DNA from: Halobellus sp. MBLA0158
Lineage (GTDB): Archaea; Halobacteriota; Halobacteria; Halobacteriales; Haloferacaceae
Length of the DNA: 64,000 nt
Direction: 5' to 3'
Assembly (NCBI RefSeq): GCF_041477585.1
Contig: NZ_JBGNYA010000001.1
Span: forward strand, 1,736,001 to 1,800,000
Below the pieces are notes generated by a model that ran no database searches, was not told where the DNA came from, and worked only from the letters and a program-made list of their open reading frames with translations. Numbering within the stretch: position 1 is the first letter of the stretch; each line of letters begins with the position of its first letter. The translations under genes were made by a program, and so were the position numbers. Positions 9,146 to 17,561 of this stretch are shown one piece after another.

Positions 9146-10628
9146 TGTAGTCCTCCGTGGAAGTAAGCACGGTCGTCGACGGTGGCTGTGCGGCGTTCAC
9201 GAGCGCCACGTAGAGGCGCCGACTGTGCCGGTACGCGCCCGATTCGATCGCGGCGTAGGTCGCGAGGAACGCGGCGGCCACGAGGAGGTGCCCGACGGTC
9301 AGTTCGGCCGCCGCGGTGACGATCGGCAGGCCGTGCAGGACCTCCTTGACGGCGAGGTAGACGGCGCCGTAGAGGGCGATCGCGGGGAGGAACACGAGCG
9401 GAACCGCTCCGACCCGGGCCCACGCGGGGAGGTCGGTGTGGGCGATCGTCGTCCGCACGGCGTGCAGAGTGGTGACGACGACGACCAGCGTCAGGATGAG
9501 GCCGCTGTTCAGCCCCGCGCCCTTGCCGGTGATGGCGACGAAGACGCCGCCGCCGGCGACTGCCGAGAGGAGCGTGATCGCCGCGCCGACGGCGCCGAGC
9601 GAGGCGGCGTCGGACCCGGATTTCGGCCCCGTGTGCTCGATCCGGCTCCCCGACGAGAGGAACTTGTAGGCCTTGTAGAAGCCGTGGAGGATCAGGTGCG
9701 TGATCGCGGCGCCGAAGAAGCCGAGGCCGGCCTGCATAATCATGAATCCCATCTGGCCGACCGTCGAGCAGCCGAGCCGGCGCTTGACGTCGGGCTGGAC
9801 CGACTTGAGGAGCTTCCCGCCCAGGGCGCTGACGGCGCCCACGAGCACGATCGCGAGCATCACCGAGGGCTCCGCGGTGACGACGGGGGCGAAGCGAAGC
9901 AGGAGGATCCCGCCGGCGTTGACAAAGCCCGCGTGCATCAGCGCCGAGGCCGGCGTCGGCGCCGTCATTGACCCCAGGAGCCAGCCGTGGAACGGCAGCA
10001 GCGCCGACTGGACCATCGCCGCCAGGACGAGCGCGCCGGCGACGGCGAACACGGTGGTCGAAGAGAGCGAGCCCGCGGCCGCGACCGCGCCGGAGACGGT
10101 CGTCGCGCCCGTCTGCCACCACAGGACAGCGAGGGCGACGCCGAGGAGCGCGGTGCCGCCGACGAAGTACCGGCGGGCGAGGCTCGCGGCGGCCTGAGCC
10201 TGCGGCCAGCCGCGGACGTGGCCGATCAGGTCGGCCATCACGAGGCCCATCCCGAGCCAAGCGGCCGCGAAAAGCAGGAGGTGATCGGCCGCGACGAGGA
10301 CCATCACGGCCCCCACGAAGCCGAGGACCCGGCCGAAGAAGCGGTCGATCCCGCGCGTGCCGGCCATATACCGCCGCGAGTAGCTGGCGACGATGCCGCC
10401 GAAGAAGGTCACGACGACCCACAGGAGCAGGGTCAGCCCGTCGACGGCGAAGAGCCCGAACGCCGTCCCGGTCGGCGCCCACCAGCCGAGCAGTCGGCCG
10501 GCGAGCACACCGAGGGACGCGACGAACAGCGCCCACGTGAGTCGGGTGACGGCCGTCGGCACCGCCGTCGACTCCGATTCGCCGCTCGGTAGCTCTCCGA
10601 TCGCCGTAGACTGCAACTTCCCTGACAT
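9135..10628 (-). CDS. dabB: DabB, NuoL/MrpA-like proton-conducting membrane subunit of the DAB carbon transporter
   Basis: From MSGKLQSTAI the protein has 497 residues with about 13-14 membrane helices. It belongs to the proton-translocating NuoL/ND5 family: the Pfam-core helices around SALMHAGFVNAGGILLLRFAP and KRRLGCSTVGQMGFMIMQAG carry the conserved His and Lys residues. Its immediate downstream neighbour is dabA, which identifies it as DabB rather than a complex I subunit. An in-frame ATG at 10694 would add 22 residues. It lies about 27-30 nt from a TATA-like element, so a leaderless longer form is possible. Twin palindromes upstream suggest regulated expression. Confidence 0.88.
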   Translation of the reverse strand: MSGKLQSTAIGELPSGESESTAVPTAVTRLTWALFVASLGVLAGRLLGWWAPTGTAFGLFAVDGLTLLLWVVVTFFGGIVASYSRRYMAGTRGIDRFFGRVLGFVGAVMVLVAADHLLLFAAAWLGMGLVMADLIGHVRGWPQAQAAASLARRYFVGGTALLGVALAVLWWQTGATTVSGAVAAAGSLSSTTVFAVAGALVLAAMVQSALLPFHGWLLGSMTAPTPASALMHAGFVNAGGILLLRFAPVVTAEPSVMLAIVLVGAVSALGGKLLKSVQPDVKRRLGCSTVGQMGFMIMQAGLGFFGAAITHLILHGFYKAYKFLSSGSRIEHTGPKSGSDAASLGAVGAAITLLSAVAGGGVFVAITGKGAGLNSGLILTLVVVVTTLHAVRTTIAHTDLPAWARVGAVPLVFLPAIALYGAVYLAVKEVLHGLPIVTAAAELTVGHLLVAAAFLATYAAIESGAYRHSRRLYVALVNAAQPPSTTVLTSTEDYNEY

Positions 10629-10720
10629 CCTTTGATCCGTCTCGGTCGGACGCCCGCCCGCGACGTCGCCGCCGCGCGGACGATGCCCGACCATCTCATC
10701 CGTTTCAAGAACAGAATAGA

Positions 10721-10727
10721 TAATAAA
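10721..10727 (-). promoter_or_regulatory. TATA-like element for dabB
   Basis: Read on the minus strand this is TTTATTA inside an AT-rich stretch. It would place transcription initiation near 10697, giving either a 70-nt leader to the ATG at 10628 or a leaderless start at 10694. The two palindromes lie just upstream of it. Confidence 0.5.
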
Positions 10728-10738
10728 TCCATCTATCT

Positions 10739-10784
10739 CGAACGTATCGTTCGTTCTAATCCGAATTATAGAACATTATGTTCT
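10739..10784. promoter_or_regulatory. Twin palindromic operator candidate upstream of dabBA
   Basis: Two perfect inverted repeats have the same design, 6-bp arms around a 3-nt centre: CGAACGTATCGTTCG at 10739-10753 and AGAACATTATGTTCT at 10770-10784. Their centres are 31 bp apart, close to three helical turns, so dimers bound at both would face the same side of the DNA. They lie just upstream of the TATA-like element of dabB, downstream of the Lrp gene. That Lrp protein is the obvious candidate binder, but this is inference. Confidence 0.6.
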
Positions 10785-10916
10785 CGGATTCGTGGAGGGG
10801 CCGACAGTCGCCACGGCAGTCCGAGTGCTGATCGTGCCCGAGATGGCGAAACGGAGAAAACGGATCGAGAAGCCGCGTTGATGCGGGTGGGGACTGGCCC
10901 GCGACAGTCCGAAGGG

Positions 10917-11381
10917 CTACGCCGAGTCGAACTCGCCGAACGGCTTCGTCTCGTGGCTGCGGACGAGCACCTCGTCGGCGACGGTCAGCCCCATCTCCAG
11001 CAGTTCCTGGGCGACCGGCGTGATGTCGTCGTCGGTCTGTCCGACCACGGTGACGAGCAGATTCTGCTCGCCCGTGACCAGCTCCTGGACGGAGACGACG
11101 CCGTCGATCTCCAGGATCTCGGGGATGAGTTCGCCGCGTTCGGGGATCGAGGCCGTACAGAACAGCAGCATCCGGAGCGGATAGCCCGAGGCCTGGTAGT
11201 CGACCTCGGCGCTGTACCCCTTGATGATGCCGTCGGACTCCAGCCGTTGGATCCGCTTTCGGACGGTGCTGTCGGACGTCCCGGTCCGCTCGGCGATGTC
11301 GCCCGACGACATGTTTCGGGCGTCCTCCTGGAGGGCGTGGAGGATCGCTCTGTCGACGTCGTCGATCTCGGAGTCGGCCAT
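10917..11381 (-). CDS. Lrp/AsnC family transcriptional regulator
   Basis: The 154 residues show the standard layout. An N-terminal winged helix (about 5-60) has ILHALQEDARNMSSGDIAE and TSDSTVRKRIQRLESDGII as the recognition part. A C-terminal RAM ligand-binding domain (about 68-145) has VVSVQELVTGEQNLLVTVVG. The final VRSHETKPFGEF tail is common in haloarchaeal Lrp proteins. Lrp proteins form dimers to octamers and respond to amino acids or other small ligands. The gene lies upstream of dabBA on the same strand, separated by 288 bp containing the twin palindromes, so it may control carbon uptake. Confidence 0.87.
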   Translation of the reverse strand: MADSEIDDVDRAILHALQEDARNMSSGDIAERTGTSDSTVRKRIQRLESDGIIKGYSAEVDYQASGYPLRMLLFCTASIPERGELIPEILEIDGVVSVQELVTGEQNLLVTVVGQTDDDITPVAQELLEMGLTVADEVLVRSHETKPFGEFDSA

Positions 11382-11439
11382 AGCGGATGCACGCGGGTCA
11401 GCGACTAAGGAACTTCGGCTGTTCGGCTGCTCGGACCGC

Positions 11440-12099
11440 TCAGTCGCCTCGCGCGTCCTCGATGATTCGGGTGAACTCCCGCGCGGTCTCGGTGATCGAC
11501 TCGAAGTCGCCCGCGGCGATGGCCTCGGCGTCCATGATCGCGCTCCCGGCGCCGACGACGGCCGCGCCGGCCTCGATGTAGTCGGCGACGTTGTCGGCGT
11601 CGATGCCGCCGGTCGGCATCAGCGGGATCTGGGGGAGCGGCCCGGCGATGGCCGAGAGGTGGCCCGGCCCCATCGACGACGCGGGGAACACCTTCGCGAT
11701 ATCGGCGCCGGCCTCGTAGGCCTCGATCGCTTCGGTCGGCGTGAGGACGCCGGGCGCGACGAGCGTCCCGTAGCGGTTGCAGGTCTCGACGACCCCGCGG
11801 TCGAACGTCGGGCCGACGACGAACTCCGCGCCGCTGCGGATGGCCGCCTGCGCCGTCTCGGAGTCGAGGACGGTGCCCGCGCCGACGATCGCCTCCGACT
11901 CGTCGAACGAGGCCGACACCTCCGCGATGAGTTCCATCGCGTCGGGGTTGTCGGCGGTGATCTCGTAGGCAGTCACACCGCCGTCGTGGAGCGCCGTCGC
12001 GACGTCGATGACCGTGTCCGCGTCGGCGCCGCGCATCACCGCGACGACCCCGCTTTCGGCCAGCCGCTCGAAATCGGAACTCGGATCCGAAGTACTCAT
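11440..12099 (-). CDS. 2-dehydro-3-deoxy-phosphogluconate / 4-hydroxy-2-oxoglutarate aldolase (Eda-like class I aldolase)
   Basis: The 219-residue TIM barrel has the KDPG/KHG aldolase motifs: GVVAVMRG, ITADNPDAMELI, VGAGTVLD with the catalytic Glu/Thr region, IAKVFPAS with the Schiff-base lysine, and MPTGGID binding phosphate. The enzyme cleaves KDPG to pyruvate and glyceraldehyde-3-phosphate in the semiphosphorylative Entner-Doudoroff route used by haloarchaea. Sugar-oxidising enzymes occur nearby (13951, 23833-26047), but they are not in an operon with it. I placed the start at MSTSDPSSDF, since the upstream in-frame extension overlaps the ABC permease gene. Confidence 0.87.
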   Translation of the reverse strand: MSTSDPSSDFERLAESGVVAVMRGADADTVIDVATALHDGGVTAYEITADNPDAMELIAEVSASFDESEAIVGAGTVLDSETAQAAIRSGAEFVVGPTFDRGVVETCNRYGTLVAPGVLTPTEAIEAYEAGADIAKVFPASSMGPGHLSAIAGPLPQIPLMPTGGIDADNVADYIEAGAAVVGAGSAIMDAEAIAAGDFESITETAREFTRIIEDARGD

Positions 12100-12146
12100 A
12101 CTTCGGGCTCGTCGCGAGGGGAAATAAAAGTCCGCGCTCCGGCACG

Positions 12147-12908
12147 TCAGTCGGTCCGCGGGACCGCGTACGCGCCCGCGAGGAAGAACACGAACGCGAG
12201 CACGACGACGACGGCGAGGTTCGGCACCGCCGCGGTCGTCGCGTCCGGATACGTCACCGCGCGGATGCCGCGCGCGACGTAGGTGAGCGGCGAGAGCCCG
12301 AGCGCCGGGCGGAACCACGCCGGCAGCAGATCGGGCGTGACGAACGTCTCCGAGAGGAAGAGGAGCGGAAGCGCGATGGCGTTCGACGCCGCGATGACGC
12401 CGTCCTGGGAGTCGGCGACGCGGCCGATGATCGCACCCAGCCCGCAGAAGAGCACGACGCCGAGCGCGACGAACGGCACGACGAGAAGCGTCGCGGGCGC
12501 GAGCGGGACCGCCGTCCCGGTGACGAGCACCGAGAGCGCGAGCAGCAGGAGTGCCGCGGCCCCGATGACGGCGACGTTCACGAGCGACTGCGCCAGCAGC
12601 CACTCGCCCCGGGTGAGCGGCGTCGTCGCCAGCTTCTCGAAGCGGCTGCCTTCGCGGTGGCGCGCGACCGTGCTGCCGACCCGCGACAGCGGCGTGAACA
12701 GTACGACGACGGCGAGGTACCCCGCGACGTAGTAGCCCTTCGGCTCGGCGAAGAGCCCGCCGCCGGTGGGCTGGGTCTGGACCAGGGCGCCGAAGATCAC
12801 CACGATGATCGCGGGGAAAAAGAACGTGAAGAACACCGCGGTCCGCCGGCGGAGGAACGCGTGCCAGGCGGCGACGAACTCCGCGCGGATCCGACTGAGG
12901 CGGCTCAC
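12147..12908 (-). CDS. ABC-2 type transporter permease
   Basis: The 253 residues include six predicted membrane segments. An N-terminal amphipathic RAEFVAAWHAFLRRRTAVFF is followed by FFPAIIVVIFGALV; the last helix is near 228-248. The LPAWFRPALGLSPLTYVARGIRAV block is the ABC-2 family signature. It works with the ATPase encoded immediately upstream, because the ATPase stop and this ATG overlap by 4 nt (ATGA). Such pairs export drugs, lipids or polysaccharides, and the substrate is unknown here. Confidence 0.88.
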   Translation of the reverse strand: MSRLSRIRAEFVAAWHAFLRRRTAVFFTFFFPAIIVVIFGALVQTQPTGGGLFAEPKGYYVAGYLAVVVLFTPLSRVGSTVARHREGSRFEKLATTPLTRGEWLLAQSLVNVAVIGAAALLLLALSVLVTGTAVPLAPATLLVVPFVALGVVLFCGLGAIIGRVADSQDGVIAASNAIALPLLFLSETFVTPDLLPAWFRPALGLSPLTYVARGIRAVTYPDATTAAVPNLAVVVVLAFVFFLAGAYAVPRTD

Positions 12909-13861
12909 CGCGCGTCACCTCCCCGCGTCGCCGGGGCCGTGCCGGAGTCCACTTCCGATCCGCCGCCGGCGAACGCCTCGCCGGTGAGTTCCAGATACAC
13001 GTCTTCGAGGTCGGGCTGTTTCCAGGTCAGCGATCCGAACTCGACTCCCGCCTCGTCCAGTGCGTCGACGACGGCGCCGATGTCGCGGGGACCGATCCCC
13101 TCGACGACGAGGTCGTCGCCGCGGGTCGACGTCTCGTAGGCGAGCCCGACGTCGGCGAGCGCCGACGGGTCCGCGTCGGTCGCGACGAGGAGGCGGCTCT
13201 GCCCGCCGTGGGTCGCCACGAGCTCCCGCGGCGCCCCGACGGTGACGAGCCGCCCCGCGTTCAGGAAGCCGACGCGGTCCGAGAGCCGCTCGACCTCGGC
13301 CATCGAGTGGCTGGTGAGAAAGACCGTCGTCCCGCCGGCCGCGAGGTCTTCGAGCAGTTCCCACAGGGCGCGTCGCCCGGCGGGGTCGATCCCCGTCGTC
13401 GGCTCGTCGAGGAAGAGCACCTCGGGGTCGTTCACGAGCGCGATCGCGACGCAGACGCGGCGCTTCTGGCCGCCGGAGAGCTCCTCGTACCACTGCTCGG
13501 CCGCGCCGCCGTCGATCCCGACGTCCGCGAGGACCGCGTCGGGGTCGCGGGCCGCGTCGTACCGCCCGGCGTACTGCGCGAGCAGTTCGCGCGGCGTGAG
13601 CCGCGAGGCCGGCGCGAACGACTGCGGGAGCAGTCCGATGCGGGCGGGGTCGACCTCCGTCGGGTCCTCCCCGAGGACCGAGGCGCTCCCCTCGACCGCG
13701 GTCGTCCCGGTGAGCGCGCGGACGAGCGTGGTCTTTCCGGCGCCGTTCGGTCCCACGAGCCCGAACACTTCGCCCCGATCGACGGAGAGCGAGACTCCGT
13801 CGAGGGCCGTCACGTCGCCGTAGGATTTCCGCACCGAGTCGGCGACGAGTGCGGCAGTCAT
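12905..13861 (-). CDS. ABC transporter ATP-binding protein (ABC-2 exporter partner)
   Basis: The 318-residue ATPase has Walker [10 protein letters not shown] (about 38-46), the Q-loop in LLPQSF, signature LSGGQKRR, Walker B VLFLDEPTTGID and the switch histidine in LTSHSMAEVE. A C-terminal extension of about 90 residues (VEGIGPRDIGAVVDALDEAG...) is the DUF4162-like domain typical of multidrug or NatA-type exporters. I chose the ATG at 13861 because the nucleotide-binding domain starts four residues later. It forms a two-gene operon with the permease. Confidence 0.9.
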   Translation of the reverse strand: MTAALVADSVRKSYGDVTALDGVSLSVDRGEVFGLVGPNGAGKTTLVRALTGTTAVEGSASVLGEDPTEVDPARIGLLPQSFAPASRLTPRELLAQYAGRYDAARDPDAVLADVGIDGGAAEQWYEELSGGQKRRVCVAIALVNDPEVLFLDEPTTGIDPAGRRALWELLEDLAAGGTTVFLTSHSMAEVERLSDRVGFLNAGRLVTVGAPRELVATHGGQSRLLVATDADPSALADVGLAYETSTRGDDLVVEGIGPRDIGAVVDALDEAGVEFGSLTWKQPDLEDVYLELTGEAFAGGGSEVDSGTAPATRGGDAR

Positions 13862-13950
13862 ACGCGGGACTGCGACCCCTCGGGTGGTAAGCGGTTCGGA
13901 TTCCACACGTCCAGGGGGTGATACTTGTGGGTCCGCGCCCAACCGACGGT

Positions 13951-15375
13951 ATGGAACGCCTCCGCAGACGACGACTCCTCCGCGCGGGCGGGCTGGCCGC
14001 GCTCGCGTCGGTGGCCGGCTGCAGCGCCCCGTCCGGTTCGGGCGGCGACGGCGACGCGGGCGACGCGAGCGAATCGGACGACGCGGACGCGACGAGCACC
14101 GACGGGAGCGACGCGGGGACTCGGGTCCCGACGCCGACGGAGACCGGCGGCCCGCGGCCCGACCTCGACGGCGCCGACGTCGCGCTCGAACCGATCGCCT
14201 CGGGGTTCGCCGCCCCGGTCGATTTCGTCGCGCCGACGGACACGGACCGCCGCTTCGTCGTCGATCGCGACGGGCGGATCTGGGAGATCGGAGACGACGG
14301 CCGCCGCGAGACGCCCTTCCTCGACCTCTCCGATCGGATCGTGCTCGGGAGCGAGCGCGGGCTGCTCGGCGCCGCGGCCCACCCGGAGTTCGCGAGCAAC
14401 GGCCGGCTCTACGTCCGGTACAGCGCGTCGGCGCGGGCGGGAACGCCCGACGGGTACAGCCACACCGCCGTCCTCGCGGAGATCACCGTCGATCCGGACG
14501 CCCGCGTCGCTGGCGACCCACAGGAGCGGACGGTACTGGAAGTCCCGCAGCCGCAGGGCAACCACAACGCCGGCGCGGTCGCGTTCGGCCCCGACGGGTA
14601 CCTCTACGTCCCGTTCGGGGACGGCGGCGCCGCCAACGACGTCGGGCGCGGCCACGCCGACGACTGGTACGACGCCGTCGACGGCGGCAACGGGCAGGAC
14701 ACGGAGACGAATCTGCTCGGCAGCGTCCTCCGGATCGACGTCGACGGGCGCGGCGGCGTCCCCGGGAGCGACGCGGGCGCGGACAAGCCGTACGCGATCC
14801 CCGCGGACAATCCGCTCGTGGGTCGGTCGGGGCTCAGCGAACAGTACGCCTGGGGGTTCCGCAACCCCTGGCGGCTCTCCTTCCACGGCGCGGACTGCTA
14901 CGTCGCGGACGTGGGACAGGGCGCCTGGGAGGAACTGAATCTGCTCGAATCGGGCGGCAACTACGGCTGGAACGTCCGCGAGGGCGCTCACTGCTTCCGG
15001 CGCGACTCCTGTCCGACGACGGCGCCCGACGGCGAGCCGTTCGTCGACCCCGTCGCGGAGTACCCGCACGACGGCGGCGACGTCTCGGGCATCTCGATCA
15101 TCGGCGGTCACGTCGCGACCGGCGACGCGGTCCCCGCCCTGCGCGGCGCGTACGTCTTCGCCGACTTCGTCGCCCGCGGCCGCCTCTTCGCGGTGGATCC
15201 GAGCGCCGACCCGCCGTGGGGGATCCGGACCGTCCCGGTCGTCGGCGAGACCGATCTCGCACAGTACGTCCTGGGGTTCGGCCGCGACTCGACCGGCGAC
15301 CTCTACGTGTTGACGACGTCCGAGACCGGCGGCGGGGGGACCGCGGGGCGCGTGTCGCGGCTCGTCGCGCCCTGA
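13951..15375 (+). CDS. PQQ-dependent aldose sugar dehydrogenase-like Tat lipoprotein
   Basis: The 474 residues begin with a twin-arginine signal (RRRRLLRAGGLAAL) and a lipobox ending at C24 (SVAGC). A Ser/Asp/Thr-rich spacer follows to about residue 70. The remainder is the six-bladed propeller of soluble glucose/aldose dehydrogenases (GSDH): RFVVDRDGRIWEI, AAHPEFASNGRLYVRYS, HNAGAVAFGPDGYLYVPFGDG, YAWGFRNPWRLSF and GGNYGWNVREG. Such enzymes oxidise sugars outside the membrane using PQQ and pass electrons to membrane carriers. No PQQ biosynthesis genes are in the window, so cofactor use is inferred from family. Confidence 0.87.
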   Translation: MERLRRRRLLRAGGLAALASVAGCSAPSGSGGDGDAGDASESDDADATSTDGSDAGTRVPTPTETGGPRPDLDGADVALEPIASGFAAPVDFVAPTDTDRRFVVDRDGRIWEIGDDGRRETPFLDLSDRIVLGSERGLLGAAAHPEFASNGRLYVRYSASARAGTPDGYSHTAVLAEITVDPDARVAGDPQERTVLEVPQPQGNHNAGAVAFGPDGYLYVPFGDGGAANDVGRGHADDWYDAVDGGNGQDTETNLLGSVLRIDVDGRGGVPGSDAGADKPYAIPADNPLVGRSGLSEQYAWGFRNPWRLSFHGADCYVADVGQGAWEELNLLESGGNYGWNVREGAHCFRRDSCPTTAPDGEPFVDPVAEYPHDGGDVSGISIIGGHVATGDAVPALRGAYVFADFVARGRLFAVDPSADPPWGIRTVPVVGETDLAQYVLGFGRDSTGDLYVLTTSETGGGGTAGRVSRLVAP

Positions 15376-15384
15376 GGGAGACGG

Positions 15385-16296
15385 CTACGACGTCCCCGAC
15401 CGGCCGCTCTCGTCCGGATTCTCCTCGTCCCCGTCGTCGTCCGCGCTCTCGTCGTCGGTTTCGTCCCCGTCGGCCGCCGATTGGTCCGCCGATCGTCGCT
15501 CCACCTCGTCTTTGATCGACGCCAGTTCGGCCTCGACGTCGACCTCGGGCGGCTCGGCGTCCGAGGTTTCTGTGTCGTCTGTCGCTCCGTCGGTGCCCGA
15601 GTCCTCGCCCGCGCCAGTGACGTCGATCTCGACCGCGCCCGACTGAGAGGATGAGCGCTCCGACGCGCGGGCGTCGCGACGCTCGCGTTCTTCGCGCCGC
15701 CCGCCACCTCGTTCGCGGCCCTCCGCGGTCGCCGAGAGCCGATCGGAGACCTCCTCGGAGAGGCGGCGAGCGTCTTCGAGCAGTTCGCGGGACGTCTCGT
15801 CCTCGGGCAGTTCGGTTTCGGAGAGCGCGGTCTGGAGTTCCGAGAGGGCGCGTTCGACCCCCGAGACGGCCCCGCGGCCGAGGCCCGACACGCCGCTGCC
15901 GAGCCGTGCTGCGGGCGACGCGTCGCGCGCGTCCCGGCCGTCGCGGTCGAACGCCGACCGGTCCGGGTCGGCGAGCCGGAGCATCCCCCGGAGGAGCTCC
16001 AGCGACTGGATCGCCGCTTCCAGCGTCGCGACGACGGTCGGGATCGTGTACTGCTCGGTGAAGCGGAACAGCTCCGAGACGGACGGCGGCCGGGGCGAGC
16101 GGGGCGGGCGGAACGGACTGCGGTCGCGACGTCGTCGAGTCCCTCCTCGTCGGTCGACGTCGCTCCGAGACGCGCCCTCGTCGCGCCGTTCGAGCTCCGT
16201 GCGGAGCTCCGAGAGCGTCCGATCGAGGTCGTCCAAGAGCGCCGGGAGGTCCTCGCGGTCGCGGTCGTCGCGGTCGTCGGGGCTGCGGGGAGCCAT
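15385..16296 (-). CDS. Uncharacterised acidic coiled-coil-rich haloarchaeal protein
   Basis: The 303 residues contain no membrane segment. Residues 15-40 (LPALLDDLDRTLSELRTELE) form a helix, and an Arg/Pro-rich linker follows. The best-conserved-looking core is SVSELFRFTEQYTIPTVVATLE through LELLRGMLRLADP (about 72-115), with further helices at about 140-190. The last 100 residues are Asp/Glu/Ser-rich and probably disordered. I recognise no catalytic motif. It is convergent with the sugar dehydrogenase (9 bp between stops) and lies 46 bp downstream of the OYE gene on the same strand. Confidence 0.7.
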   Translation of the reverse strand: MAPRSPDDRDDRDREDLPALLDDLDRTLSELRTELERRDEGASRSDVDRRGGTRRRRDRSPFRPPRSPRPPSVSELFRFTEQYTIPTVVATLEAAIQSLELLRGMLRLADPDRSAFDRDGRDARDASPAARLGSGVSGLGRGAVSGVERALSELQTALSETELPEDETSRELLEDARRLSEEVSDRLSATAEGRERGGGRREERERRDARASERSSSQSGAVEIDVTGAGEDSGTDGATDDTETSDAEPPEVDVEAELASIKDEVERRSADQSAADGDETDDESADDDGDEENPDESGRSGTS

Positions 16297-16342
16297 AGTC
16301 GGTGTTTGGCGCGAACGGCCAAAAGTGTGCGCCGGAGGTCGG

Positions 16343-17425
16343 CTATCGGAAGCGCCCGCGCTCGTACTGCTTGGGCCACTCCACGTCGGCGCCGAGTTCG
16401 TGGGCCGCTTCGAGCGCGAAGTAGGGGTTCCGCAGGTGTTCGCGGGCGAGGAACACCAAGTCCGCGCGGTCGTTCCTGATCAGCTGGTCGGCCTGTTCGG
16501 GCTCCGTGATCCCGCCGACCGCCCCGACGGCGGCGTCGGTGGCCGCCTTCACGCGCTCGGCGTAGGGGACCTGATAGCCCGGGCCGCTCTCGGGCACCTG
16601 CTGGTCGGGGTGGATGCCGCCCGAACTGACGTCGATCAGGTCCGCGCCCGCCTCGGCCAGCAGCGGGGCGAGTCGGGCCGAGTCCTCGACGGTCCAGGAG
16701 TCCCGCTCGGGCAGCCAGTCGGTCGCGGAGATGCGCACGAACACCGGGTCCTCGTCGGGCCACACCTCCCGGACGGCCTCTGTCACCTCCCGGACGATGC
16801 GCGCGCGGTTCTCGAAGGAGCCGCCGTACTCGTCGTCGCGGTCGTTCGTCACGGGAGAGAGGAACTCGTGGAGCAGGTAGCCGTGGGCCGCGTGGACCTC
16901 GGCGATCCGAAAGCCGATGTCGCGGGCGCGCTCGGCGGCGCGGCGGAACTGCTCGATCACGCGCTCGATGTCGTCGCGGGTCATCCGCTTTGTCGGGACC
17001 TCGCCCGACTCGTGGGGGTACGGGATCGCGCTCGGGGCCAGGGTCTCCCAGGCCTCGTCGGTGGCGACGGGCCCGCCGCCCTCCCAGGGCGGTTTCGTGC
17101 TCGCCTTCCGGCCCGCGTGAGCAAGCTGAATCCCGGGGACGCTCCCGCGCTCGCGGATGAACGCCACCGTGTCTCGGAGCGCGTCGGCGTGGTCGTCCGA
17201 CCAGATGCCCAGGTCCTGCGGCGTGATCCGGCCGACCGGAGAGACCGCCGTGGCCTCGCTCATCACCACGCCCGCGCCGCCGACGGCCCGGCTCCCGAGG
17301 TGGACGTGGTGCCAGTCGGTCGCGTAGCCGTCCGGCGCTGAGTACTGACACATCGGCGACACCGTGATCCGGTTCGGAAGCTCCGTCTCCCGGAGCGAAA
17401 GCGGCGTGAACAGCGAATCCGTCAT
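16343..17425 (-). CDS. NADH:flavin oxidoreductase, Old Yellow Enzyme family (YqjM-like)
   Basis: The 360-residue FMN-binding TIM barrel has the YqjM-class features: NRITVSPMCQYSAPDG with the redox-modulating cysteine (C26), GIQLAHAGRKAS, and EVHAAHGYLLHEFLSPVTN containing the substrate-binding histidine pair. SFENRARIVREV is the family signature helix. It reduces activated C=C bonds of enones using NAD(P)H. A TATA element 29 nt upstream of the ATG indicates a leaderless transcript. It is divergent from the small gene at 17562. Confidence 0.9.
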   Translation of the reverse strand: MTDSLFTPLSLRETELPNRITVSPMCQYSAPDGYATDWHHVHLGSRAVGGAGVVMSEATAVSPVGRITPQDLGIWSDDHADALRDTVAFIRERGSVPGIQLAHAGRKASTKPPWEGGGPVATDEAWETLAPSAIPYPHESGEVPTKRMTRDDIERVIEQFRRAAERARDIGFRIAEVHAAHGYLLHEFLSPVTNDRDDEYGGSFENRARIVREVTEAVREVWPDEDPVFVRISATDWLPERDSWTVEDSARLAPLLAEAGADLIDVSSGGIHPDQQVPESGPGYQVPYAERVKAATDAAVGAVGGITEPEQADQLIRNDRADLVFLAREHLRNPYFALEAAHELGADVEWPKQYERGRFR

Positions 17426-17451
17426 CGAGGAACCTTCCGGGCCCGACAGCC

Positions 17452-17458
17452 ATATACT
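17452..17458 (-). promoter_or_regulatory. TATA element of the OYE-family gene
   Basis: Read on the minus strand the element is GTATATG, centred about 29 nt before the ATG at 17425. This is the spacing expected for a leaderless haloarchaeal transcript. Confidence 0.6.
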
Positions 17459-17512
17459 GCCTGTTCCCGGTCCGTTCGTCCGCGTCTTCTATATGGTGTG
17501 TGATACGTGTAG

Positions 17513-17528
17513 TTTAGGCGTACCAAAA
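17513..17528. promoter_or_regulatory. DtxR/IdeR-like metal box candidate
   Basis: TTTAGG-CGTA-CCAAAA is an inverted repeat with one mismatch. Its arms match the TTAGG-N4-CCTAA pattern of DtxR-family iron/manganese repressors. It lies 34-49 bp before the ATG at 17562, where it would cover the promoter of that small gene and perhaps affect the divergent OYE gene. A better copy is found at 23810. Confidence 0.45.
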
Positions 17529-17561
17529 ACGTTATGTCCGGCTGGCGATCACTGGCGGGTG

